From NCBI RefSeq assembly GCF_050947875.1, contig NC_134577.1, positions 67,739,139-67,803,138 on the forward strand: a stretch of DNA of 64,000 nucleotides, in the 5' to 3' direction. The stretch is from Dermacentor variabilis. Its lineage: Eukaryota; Arthropoda; Arachnida; Ixodida; Ixodidae. Positions 11,201 to 23,200 of this stretch are shown piece by piece. A program made the position numbers and the translations under genes. The stretch's first letter is position 1. Each line of letters starts with the position of its first letter. A model generated the notes under the pieces. It made no database searches, was not told where the DNA came from, and was given only the letters and a program-made list of their open reading frames with translations.

Positions 11201-14154
11201 CAGGAATTCTATAGCATTAACGAGCGGGTGGCAGGTCTTGTTGTGAAACTTAATAAGAGGTACAAATTGAAGGTCGTACAGGTCTAGGTCCAGGCATGAT
11301 GACAAGGAAGTCGAAAGCTTCTATGAAGACGTGGAATCAGCGATGGGTAAAGTCAAAACAAAATACACTATACTGATGCGCGACTTCAATGCCAAGGTAG
11401 GCGAGAAGCAGACTGGAGACAAGTCAGTAGGGGAATATGGCATAGGGAATAGCAGGGGCGAGCTATTAGTAGACTTTGCAGAACAGAATAATCTGCGCAT
11501 AATGAATACCTTTTTCCGCAAGCGGGAAAGCCGAAAGTGGACGTGGAGGAGCCCGAATGGCGAGACTAGAAATGAAATTGACTTTATACTCTGCGCTAAC
11601 CCTGGCATCATACAATATGTGGACGTGCTTGGCAAGGTACGCTGCAGTGACCATAGGATGGTAAGAACTCGAATTATCCTAAACCTGAGGAGGGAACGGA
11701 AGAAACTGGTACATAAGAAGCCGATCAATGAGTTAGCGGTAAGAGGGAAAATAGAGGAATTCCAGGTGAAGCTACAGAACAGGTATTCGGCTCTAGCTCA
11801 GGAAGAGGACCATAGTGTTGAAGCAATAAACGACAATCTTATGGGCATCATTAAGGAGTGTGCAATAGAAGTAGGCGGTAACTCCGTTAGACAGGATACC
11901 AGTAAGCTATAGCAGGAGACGAAAGATCTGATCAAGAAACGCCAATGTATGAAAGCCTCTAACCCTACAGCTAGAATAGAACTGCCAGAACTTTCGAAGT
12001 TCATCAATAAGCGTAAGACAGCTGACATAAGGAAGTATAATATGGACAGAATTGAACATGCTCTCAAGAACGGAGGAAGCCTAAAAACAGTAAAGAAGAA
12101 ACTAGGAATAGGCAAGAATCAGATGTATGCTTTAAGAGACAAAGCCGGCAATATCATTACTAATATGGATGAGATTTATTTACCTAAAATTTTACCTAAA
12201 ATATGCGCTACAAGGCATTTCCCCCCCGCTCTTTTGTTTTCCAAAGCAGTGAAAAAAATGTGCTTCCGTTCCATCACTGTCAGTAGCACAAACGGCATAC
12301 CAAACAGCATTTGAAAACTTTGGCATGGAACACAGCGGCGACATAGTGGCAGAGTGGACAACTTGTCCGGTTTCGCCAGATATGTATGTGCTTGTTTGTG
12401 TAATGATTGGCTATTGAGTGAGGACCGGTGCCACTTCATTGAAACAGAGTACCTGCCGCTAGGAACTAGGCTAGTAAGAAACTAGGAATTGGCAAGAATC
12501 AGATGTATGCGTTAAGAGACAAAGCCGGCAATATCATTACTAATATGGATGAGATAGTTCAAGTGGCTGAGGAGTTCTATAGAGATTTATACAGTACCAG
12601 TGGCACCCACGACGACAATGGAAGAGAGAATAGTCTAGAGGAATTCGAAATCCCAAAGGTAACGCCGGAAGAAGTAAAGAAAGCCTTAGGAGCTATGCAA
12701 AGGGGAAAGGCAGCTGGGGAGGATCAGGTAACAGCAGATTTGTTGAAGGATGGTGGGCAGGTTGTTCCGTAAAAACTGGCCACCCTCTATACGCAATGCC
12801 TCATGACTTCGAGTGTACCGGAATCTTGGAAGAACGCTAACATAATCCTAATCCATAAGAAAGGGGACGCCGAAGACTTGAAAAATTATAGACCGATCAG
12901 CTTACTGTCCGTTGTCTGCAAAGTATTTACTGAGGTAATCGCAAATAGAATCAAGAACACCTTAGACTTCTGTCAAGCAAAGGACCAGGCAGGATTCCGT
13001 AAAGGCTACTCAACAATAGACCATATTCACACTATCAATCAGGTGATAGAGTAATGTGCGGAATATAACCAACCCTTATATACAGCTTTCATTGATTACG
13101 AGAAAGCGTTTGATTCAGTCGAAACCTCAGCAGTCGTGGAGGCATTAAGGAATCAGGGTGTAGACGAGCCGTTTGTAAATATACTGAAAGATATATATAG
13201 CGGCTCCACAGCCACCGTAGTCCTCCATAAAGAAAGCAACAAAATCCCAATAAAGAAAGGCGTCAGGCAGGGAGATACGATCTCTCCAATGCTATTCACA
13301 GCGTGTTTACAGGAGGTATTCAGAGACCTGGATTGGGAAGAATTGGGGATAAAAGTTAATGGAGAATACCTTAGTAACTTGCGCTTCGCTGATGATATTG
13401 CCTTGCTTAGTAACTCAGGGGACCAATTGCAATGCATGCTCACTGACCTGGAGAGGCAAAGCCGAAGGGTAGGTCTAAAAATTAGTCTGCCGAAAACTAA
13501 AGTAACGTTTAACAGTCTCGGAAGAGAACAGCAGTTTATACGATAGGTAGCGAGGCACTGGAAGTGGTAAAGGAATACATCTACATAGGACAGGTAGTGA
13601 CCGGAAATCCGGATCATGAGACTGAAATAATCAGAAGAATAAGAATGGGCTGGGGTGCGTTTGGTAGGCATTCTCAGATCATGAACAGCAGGTTGTCATT
13701 ATCCCACAAGAGAAAAGTATATAACAGCTGTGTCTTACCAGTACTCACGTACGGGGCAGAAACTTGGAGGCTTACGAAAAGGCTTCTACTTAAATTGAGG
13801 ACGACGCAACGAGCTATGGAAAGAAGAATGATGGGTGTAACGTTAAGGGATAAGAAAAGAGCAGATTGGGTGAGGAAACAAACGCGGTTAAATGACATCT
13901 TAGTTGAAATCAAGAAAAAGAAATGGGGGGCATGGGCAGGACATGTAATGAGGAGGGAAGATAACCGACGGTCATTAAGGGTTACAGACTGGATTCCAAG
14001 AGAAGGGAAGCGTAGCAGGGGACGGCAGAAAGTTAGGTGGGCGGATGAGATTAGGAAGTTTGCAGGGACAACATGGCCACAATTAGTACATGACCGGGGT
14101 AGTTGAAGAATTATGGGAGACGCCTTTGCCCTGCAGTGGGCGTAACCAGGCTGG

Positions 14155-14210
<56 letters not shown>

Positions 14211-17200
14211 AAAATTCTAGGTGGTCAAAATTGATACGGAGCCGTCCAGTGCAATGGCTCATACAGCCCGAAGTGCTGCGTTGGGGCGTTAAACTCATTC
14301 AATCAAGAAATTTATCATATATCGCTAAATTTGTGCGGGCATACAAAGTTCGATTTCGCGTCGTTCTACACGCTAAATTAAAGCTCTTAGGAATAAATCA
14401 CAGCGGGACCATCACGTCAAGATTTTGAGCGTTCTTCAGATATTACTGCTTTTTTGTATTTTGAGGATATTTCTCCTTGGTGATTTCTGTTTACTACACA
14501 GAATGGCATCAGGTGACAATATAGGATGGTTATGCCATACTTCGTATTGGCTGCGCAGTTTTTCAGGGATAAGGATGGTTTCGTTGCTGTTTAAAGCATG
14601 ATTAACCTCCTTTTGTGTTTCGTATCAATCAGATTGTCAATAAACGAGAGGGAAACAGAGTGGGCTCGATTTTCGTTCGCGATTATAGAAAGCCAACAGG
14701 CAATGAAGCCAAGAAAAGCATAGGGGTAATAAGCTGAGGCTGAAAGTTAAATGTAGAATATAATGAAGGAAAAAAATGAAATTAAAATTGACGAAAAGAT
14801 ACCTTGTATGGTGGGGGCCGAACCCGCAACCTGCACATTACGCGTATGATGCACTGCCAATTGTGCTACAGAAACGGTCATCGATCTGACCCCTATTTAG
14901 CATATGTACATGTACTCTAGTACGCTGGATAACATGCCCAGGGCTACATCTACTTATAGCCATGGGAGTATTAACCAGCGCTTCTGAAAGTTGTGGCGGG
15001 CATATGTGAAACACACTTTTTTGCCCGATGGCATCACGCGGGGGTTCGGTCTTCACCGGCGACAAGTTATATTTTTGTCTGCTTTAATTTCTCTTTTCTT
15101 CGTTACTTTCTACATTTCATTTTCAACCGCACCTAACTGCCCGTATGCTTACTTTGGCTTCATTGCCTGTAGGCTATATGGTCGGGATTATGAGATTAGC
15201 AACGTGATGCATGTTATAACATTTTTCAGAGCAGTATCGTAACGTTACAACAGCGCTTTCGTTTTTTCTTTCCATTCCATAGCTCGAAACACAATTCAAT
15301 TTAGCATTTCTTTTTACATCCCAGAAAAAATACACAAAAATTGTCTAGACCCATAGCCAGAGGCTATAGTAAGGGGTAATGTACATGAAAGTTGTGTTAT
15401 GCAAGTAAGAAAGATTGTCTTACAAGGTAGATTCGAATAATAAACAAAGGCTATTACAAATGGATAGATAGTATCATATATTTAACATGTGATTTGGTTT
15501 GGTGTCTTTTCTTGCTGTGATGCATTAAGTAAAAATTCCATTTATTTTTTACAGCTAAGAGAGGGATATATAAAAGCAAGGCAGAGATGTTAACCAGTCA
15601 AGAGCCTGGTTGGCTACCCTATGCCGGGGGAAGGGAGAAGGGGAATAGAAGGAAGGGAGAGAGAAGGAGGAGGCAGAGAGACATGCACGGACAACACTAC
15701 AGATCGAGTCAAAAGGCGCTCGCACAAGCAAGGCGTTCTAAGAGAAAGCACAAAAGGGCCTTCATTGCCTACCGAGCCGATGATCGGTGTGCGCGGTGTT
15801 CTAGTACTCTCTGTTCACTCAGAAGAGGATAATCCAGTTTCCTGATATTGTATTTCTGCTTCCAACTGAGCAGAGTGGCACAATAGGCGGTCAGTGTTCT
15901 CCTCGCAGCCGCAGACATCACATGCAGGACTGTCAGCTATTCCAATTACTGCTAAATAAGCTTTCGTGAAGGCAACTCTTAGCCACAAGCGACACAGAAG
16001 AGACGCTTCGCGTCGGTGCAGGCCGGCCGGAAGACCAAGTTGCAGCGCAGGGCCGGTGCCCCTTGTATGTGCGGTATTCCACTCGGCTGGCGAGAGTGTG
16101 CGTGCTAGAATGCGAAGTTGCCTCGCAGCGTCTGTCCTTGAGAGAAGAATTGAGACGCAGTGGTCTTCCTGGTTTGGCGGGCGAGCTGCCTTATCTGCAT
16201 CATCATTTCCAATGATACCGCGATGGCCTGGTACCTGAAAAGCCATATCATGTCCTTCTTCTATGACGTGATCGTTAAGTTTCGCGATTTCGCACGTCAG
16301 TTGATCGTGAGTTCCATGTTGGAACAACGACTGTACAGACTGTAACGCCGGCCTTGAATCTCAGAACGCTGTCCATTTTCTAGGGCTCTCTGCATTAAGC
16401 ACATGAGGTACACCACAGCGAGCCGCGAGTTCTGCAGCTGTAGACACAGTGATATGGGAAGTTTTGAACCGTTGCGTTAATCCCTTTGCTGGTATAACTA
16501 CAGCGTCATGGGAACTGGTTGATGCAGCTGATCCATCAGTACAGACGTGTGTGCATTCGCTGTATTTCTAGTACAATGGGAGTAAACTGAACAGCTTGAG
16601 TGCAGATTAGGGCAAATACAACTTTTTCTGAAGTCCCGGGATTGTGAGGTTTACTTGAGTACGACTTGCACACCACGGAGGAATCGCAAGTCGTGCCGCA
16701 GGTGCGTATTCTGACGTAAGAGGCACGGTGCACGAACGCAGTTGCACTGAATGTCGTGTTGGGCCTTTCTGCTGGGAGACTTTTGAGATGGTGTGTAGGG
16801 GTCCGGGCGAAGGGTATTACAGATGCACAAGCATTGTTTCAATGGTAGTATGCGTTCTAACAGTTTAATCTTGAGCGGCTGCAATAACCTCAGTCGTTGA
16901 CGTACTTCGCCGTAGACCAAGGCATATCCTGAGGGCTTGGGCTTGGATACCTTGTATTGTATTCAGGTTAGTTCTGCAGGTGTTGGAGGTGACCGGAAGG
17001 CTGTACCGCAGGAATTCAGTAAAGAAGAGCCTGTACAGTTGCAGCGTAGGGTGTATTGACGCTCCCCAGGCCTTTCCTGTTTAGAACCCTAAACGTATGG
17101 CAAGTTCCCGTCAGGCGCTTTTCTTTTCAACATAATTCGCGCGAGGTGTCCAGGAGAGATTTCTGTCTATACCTACCCCCAAAAATCTGTGACTTGTGCC

Positions 17201-20200
17201 ATACGAGGTAATCTGCCCGTCGACGGATATCACGTATGGAGAAATTGCTTTCCTGATAAATGCCACTTCTGCACACTTTTCACGTGATATTTGAAGTCCT
17301 TGTTGCCGAAGATAGGATATGGTGTTAAAGTGCCTGACTTTCAACGCCGCTCACGAAGCTGAGGTCACGTCACACCCGATCTCCAAACACAAATGTCGTC
17401 GGTATAGATGGAGAGCGAAGAGAGAAAGAGAGAGGTAGATGAAGAGGAAAGGCAGGGAAGCTAACCAGATATTAGTCTGCGGTTTGCTACCCTACACTGG
17501 TGTTGGGAGAGAGAGCGAAGAAGCGCTCAAAAATGTTATATGCCTGCTTTCGCAGTTTCGTAAGAAAACTGGACGTCTGACGAAATTTATAATTTTGAAG
17601 AAGTGTGAGAAACGTTAGGGCTGAAAACTAAGTGTGTGAGTTAATTAGGGGATAAATGAAACCTAATTTAAATAAGTTTAAAGGTGTTGCGTGAAACGTT
17701 TACGATGTCTCGCCGCTGCCGTGAGAGGACCCAGCACGGCAGTAGTCTCATATTTAAACAAAATGGAGGCCATGCAATGGATAATGTGTATCGAAAGCTT
17801 TAAGTGTGTGGGCTATCTGTGTGCCGTTTATTTACTAACTCGTGAACAATCATTTTCTTTAAACTGTCAAGCGTAACAATGCGTGTAGTTGGTTTTCGCG
17901 GTATCTTATGCGAATTATGGGAGGGACATTGCCAGATGTTGTTGAAGTAGGAGCACGTACGATAAATGCGTGATATGTGTAGATAAATTGTAGCATTTGT
18001 GCTCAATTACTTATTCAAATGTTAAAGATTAGCATGCCGCCGTTAGCGACAATGTTTTCCAGAGTCCTAAAAGAACTGTATATGACAGGCATTACACATT
18101 TGGCTAAAAAGAGGGGAAAGGGGGCCTGTTAATCGTAGTGTGTGGGGAGGCTTCATTGATGCTAGTTTAATTATAACCCTTACAAAAAATATTCGAATTT
18201 CGTTATTACTCAAACATCCTTCGTTTCGTCGATGCTTTATGCGTTACACAAGGTTTGCATTGAGTTTTCTCGGCGTCTTCGGTGAACAAAACCAGGCTCC
18301 TTGCTTATGCGGTCAAAATAAGGGACAGGTGACGTGTAGGCGAAGTTCGAAATGTTTGGGTGTGTTGCGGTATTTGCAGTAAATTACGCATTCAAAGCGC
18401 TCCAGGGCGCTATAGGTGTGTTTTATGAACGGCGCAGAATTTAGCCTGCTGCCTTAGGGGAACTCTGAATGACACTGAGGCTAAACTGAGCGCCAACGAG
18501 GAGAATCTTATGGCAAATTAGCACTTGAAACACAGTGTTCGTGGCTTGATTAAGGCTTTTGTGAATATTTTTTAGCAAATGCTCGAAAGTGTTGTGAAGG
18601 CAAAGTTTCAAAAGGGCGAGCCTTATGATGGCTGCTATTTAAAAGCGTGTGGTTAAAATACAGGCAACTTAAGTTCGCAGTGCAACCACTCGAAAAAAAA
18701 AAAAAAACAGGTTCTCTGGGAATTGGGATGTCCCCCTAATAGGTCACACAAGTCTGGTGTATCCTTTTTTTTAATGTTATTCGCGCGGTAATGGCGCGGA
18801 ATTGTGCATCAAACTTTCGAACAAATTACTGAAAACGTGCGTAAGTCAAGGGCTCCACAAAGAAATCTTTTTGGGGAAGCGTTGGTGCAAGTTCACAAGA
18901 CAGCGCTTCTCTAGATTTATTAGGGCACTTGAGTAGCAGTTCCCCATCGTAAGAAAGCTTGTTGCTGAAGCAAAAAAAAAAAATAATATTTTGCCATAAC
19001 GGGCATGCCACGTTTTTGAGCGAGCTAGTCCCCGAAAAGCGGCAGTTATCAAAATGAAGCTTTTTTTTTTTTCAGCACGGGACCGAACTCGATTTTCGTA
19101 TTCCAGTAAAACTCATTAATGCTTTTCTGAGCCAACCGATGGAGTGATACGAATCACGTTTCATTGTTGCATTTGGGAGAAGAGAAAAATTTAATTATAG
19201 TGGCCCTTAAAAAGCATAATTTCAATTTTTCGCAGTTTTGATATATGATCATTTCTTGCGCGTTGACGTAAAAAATAAAACGAATCGCAGTTTGAGATTT
19301 GTCCGGCGGTCCCATTTATAACAGCTTTCTTAAGAGGAAGCTTTAGCTCTAGAGCTCCTATATAAATGCATGGTAGCAGAGCTCGCTGCAATACTACTGG
19401 CAGCCGAAATTCATTCAAACACAGCAGAAACCTTCATTATAAAAGGCTATAAACCGGATCTTGAATACTTGCCGTGCGTAATCCAAACGGAATCCTAATT
19501 TATAAGATTTCCTTTAAAATAGCTACAGATGCCAAGTTTAAGAACAGTCTTCAGTATAGAATTCACCACCACCAACCGTAGTTTATGATCTTTGCTGAAA
19601 AATCGCGAAATTTTAAAAAAAGAAAGACGATACTATCATGTTTACATCTCTTTAACGCAGCAATAAAAATCATATCACAATTGTGTGAACAGCACTTAAT
19701 AATGCATTGGAAGAGGACAAAATTTATGCATTACACAACACTCTGTGATCGGTATGCTACTCATTTGTGAACAGGATTTTCGCAAGTTCATTGCGAACAT
19801 TGTAACAATTTCACGTAAATTGTCAATTCGTATATCAAATTTGTCCGCTTCTGATTCTATAGCAGATGTATTTGACAAAACTGAGGTATCTATATTTGGT
19901 GCAGAGTTACGGGTTTGTTATCTTCGTACTTAAAATTTTCTAGCTCACCAATTCCTGCTAATTATTAGAAAATAATTGCAGGCTATAAATAAAAATTATA
20001 TTTACTAGTCATTAGAATTTACATTTGTCTCCAAAATGAAACGAATTTGACTCAAATTGGTCTCGCGGTTGTATAATAAAAAATATTTCTTTCCACATTT
20101 CCACTTTTCCACATTTAATTGAGTAGATAAATCGGACTTTGCCTCGAGCTAGAGCTTCTTCTGATGAACCTTTACCAGACTTCCATAAACATCTTTAAGT

Positions 20201-23200
20201 GGGTCTCTTAAAGATGATAAGAAATTAATTCGGGCTCATCGAGAGTTCTATGTCATTTGTTTCTTCTTGTACGTGAAGAACGTGGTCCCCTCGTCTGAGG
20301 GAATGAATTTACCTTCACTCTCTGACCGCGAAAAACTTATGGGGTGGAATATCAGCAACACGACACATTCCTTTATACGAAAGCAACCCGGTGACAAGGC
20401 GTAATGCTGATCGCACAACACTGTCAAGGAATGAGTTCTGGAGAAAATGCGGGAATCGTTTATAGGGAGATGTGTAAACGAATGCAGTCAGGGGTGGGGG
20501 GGTTCATAACGCGTGCCTGTCGGACGTTTAAGTGTTAAAGATTCAAATTACGTACAAAATACACCCGTACTTTCTTGCGAAACAAACGACGAATAAGGAG
20601 GAGGGAGGAATATGCACGGCTGTAGGTTGCCTCTCCGGAAATGAGACACTTATAGTGTCGGTGTTGCCGGACAAACAAAGCAAACTGCCCGAATCTGTGT
20701 TTTATTTGGCGACACGCCTGCTTTCACGTCAGTAGTCCCTTAAGGTTTGGACACGATGTCGAGCGAAACGATAAATCCCTTTTCGTATCTGCTCAGTATG
20801 AGCGTAGTTCTTGCAACGTATACTCTACCTTGTTCACGAGCAAATTGTGCTGCTTCTTTTTTTTTTCTCGAGAAAGAAGAAAGTCAGCAGACTCATTTTT
20901 TATCTCGGAAACAGTGCGTTCACCTTCGTGACGTTACACTCATGCGTATTTAGGACACAGACGCGCCAACTCTGTAGATAATTCCTTTCTTCGATTCTAC
21001 AGAAGCAGAGCGGAACGTTTGGAGAAGCGGCATTCTCAGGGAAATGTGTGTATATATATACAAGCACCTTTCCTGAGTCATTTGCAATGTATCGCAAAAT
21101 TCAATATCACTTTCGCACATCCGACGGGCACGAAAAAAGAATAATTCCAAAAAAAGTATATAAATGAAGCAAACGAAAGGACGCAGGGAGAAAAGCAACC
21201 CTGGCTAGGCCTAAGCAGAAGACGGAGACATTCCCGGCGCAAAGCTGGCCTCAACGACGGTGTTGATTCGCGACGTGCGAGCACGCTCTTTTGTCACCGC
21301 GCGTAAACACGCGCCATTCGTTGCGCAATCCAACTGCGGCATGCAGCGCGTAGCACAGTAGTGTCACGGCTTATCGTCGGCCAACTCGCATTCGCACGTT
21401 CTTGCGACGTCTGCAACCGGGCGGAAAAGATGCAGACGAAAACAAAAATATGCAGACGAAAACAAAGAAAGGAGCGAGAGAGAGAGAGAGAGCGAGGCAG
21501 AAGGAAACAGCTAGAAACATTGGCAACGAGGAGGGGGTGGGGGGGGAGGCGGGGTGCATCGCGCGCTGGAGCCGCGAGTCATTTCATTCGTGCGCAAATC
21601 GATTCAGGAAGAAGGACGACCTATCGCGCGTATACCTTCTCTGTCGAGCATTCGAACAAAAAAAGTTCGCCTCTCAAGCCGTTGCCCGAAAACAATCAAC
21701 GGAGAAAGTAGGTCACATGCGTCAGCGAAGCGAAAGTGCGGCGAGCCTGGTTTATTTGGCGGGTTTTGGGTAAGAGAGGTGGGGGAGGGGGGTTGCATGA
21801 GGATGCGAGGAGTGGGTTGGAGCTGGAGGACGCGACGAACGTTCTGTTCTTATTTTTTTTTTTTTTTTTGCAGCAGAAACGCGCTACGCTTACGTGAGCA
21901 ACAGCGAAGCTCCGAGCCGCGCACCGACACACCGCCCACCGCTGCTAAACTGTAAACGAAGCGTACCGCCTCGACAGCACGATCAAAAATACGCGCGATC
22001 ATTCTAGAAACCTTCCTCGTCGAGATTTCTCATCCCGTAGGCAGACGGAGGCGAGACATTGGAGTATACGCCTGTGGAGCGATTTCTAAGAGGGCAGCGC
22101 AACGCGCTCGTTGAAAACGCGATATCCCGTCGTTATGGCGCAAGACACTGTCGCGCAATCTCTTATTTCCCTCGTGAAAGAAATAAAGAAAGAGAACGAA
22201 GCGGGTCGATCTCTTTCGTTTTTTTTTCCCCGGCCGAACTCGTTCCACCTCTCGAAGGGTTTACGCTAGCGCGGCGCGCATATTATTCAGCTTTGTTATT
22301 ACAACCGAGCGATGTGCGCCGCTGCTGTGCACCCGTATAGTATATATATGTGTGTGTGTGTGCATAACGGTCTCCTGTCTCAGACACGATCGCACGGCGA
22401 GCGAGAGAAGTCGCGTCGCTGTTCCTGCGAGCAGAGCATGTACGACAGGCTCGTCATAGAGCCATGAGCGCCGGAAATGTCTCGTGCCGAGACAACAAAC
22501 AGTTCTCCTCCCCATTCCTCCACCCCCCCCCCCCCCCCCAGACGTTCGCTCGTTTCCCTTACTTTCCTCCGTGAAGCTATAACGTCCTACCCCGCCTTCC
22601 GCGTCGGCGTTTCTGTATCCCTCGCTTCGTCGCTTATTATTGCGTTCCGCAAGCCCGAGCACCTTTTTTTTCCTAACAACCCTTCGCCGCTCGATCACCG
22701 TAAAACGTAAAGCCAGCCCCCCCCCCCCCCTACTAGCGAACGCGCGCTCGTATTCTCCACGGAGTCGATAGTGCAAAACGATCGGCCCACTCCGACTGAA
22801 GCAAAACGGTAGCGGGTGGTGAAACGGGCCTCGCATTTTCTTTCTTCTTATCTATTCAGACGGCGCGAGCTCCGAGGCCTCTACTTTGCGTCGGTGTTGT
22901 CGACGATCACAGTGCTGACGACGACGACGACGAAGAAGACGACGGCGAAGAGGACGACAGAGTGAGGTCCCCGTGGTGCGGAGCTCTCGGCACTTCTGCT
23001 CTTTCTCGGCGCCACGCACACCGGCCTCCCCCGTCCCCATCCCGCCGCCACCAGCTGAGGCCGAAACGAGCGTCGTCCTTCCCACTGTTGGGCCCGCTCG
23101 CCCGACAGAACGACCGCTGACTGTCCTCGCCGTTCTTCGGCTCGCCGCGAGGAGAGAGGGACTCTCGGCAGCAAGCACGAGGCGATGTGGGCCTCGCGTA

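Larger units (their letters stand above)
10967..14106 (+). pseudogene. RTE endonuclease-reverse transcriptase ORF, broken
   Basis: Starts MNLATFNARTLSSEASLAVL. The endonuclease continues with a DFNAKVG motif (preceded by R where G is usual) and ends with CSDHRMVRTRI. The reverse transcriptase shows NYRPISLLSVVCKVF, AFIDYEKAFDSVE, the catalytic FADD (LRFADDIALL, near 13380-13410) and a C-terminal W-rich region (MGWGAFGRH, GAETWRL). Breaks: a stop and deletion at 11285-11300, TAG at 11910, an inserted block at 12176-12476, TAA at 12770 and 13052, and a frameshift near 13540. The protein family cuts chromosomal DNA and copies its own RNA into the nick (target-primed reverse transcription). Confidence 0.85.
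10602..14208 (+). mobile_element. RTE-clade LINE, near full length, inactive
   Basis: A 3.6-kb element flanked by an 8-bp repeat, AAAAAATT (10594-10601 and 14209-14216). In order it has a tRNA-like module (10604-10674), a 5' UTR, one ORF encoding an apurinic-type endonuclease then reverse transcriptase, and a (GAT)n tail from 14157. It sits inside a Ruka-type SINE whose halves rejoin cleanly if the element is removed. It carries several stops and frameshifts and an internal foreign segment, so it is a dead copy, though the coding sequence remains easily readable. Related pieces lie at 39.6-40.9 kb and 60.5 kb. Confidence 0.85.

Noticed and set aside
21361..21955. Overlapping plus-strand frames in GC/GA-rich DNA
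   Set aside because: Frames in several phases exist because stop codons are rare in GC-rich sequence. No conserved motif or splice-bounded exon.
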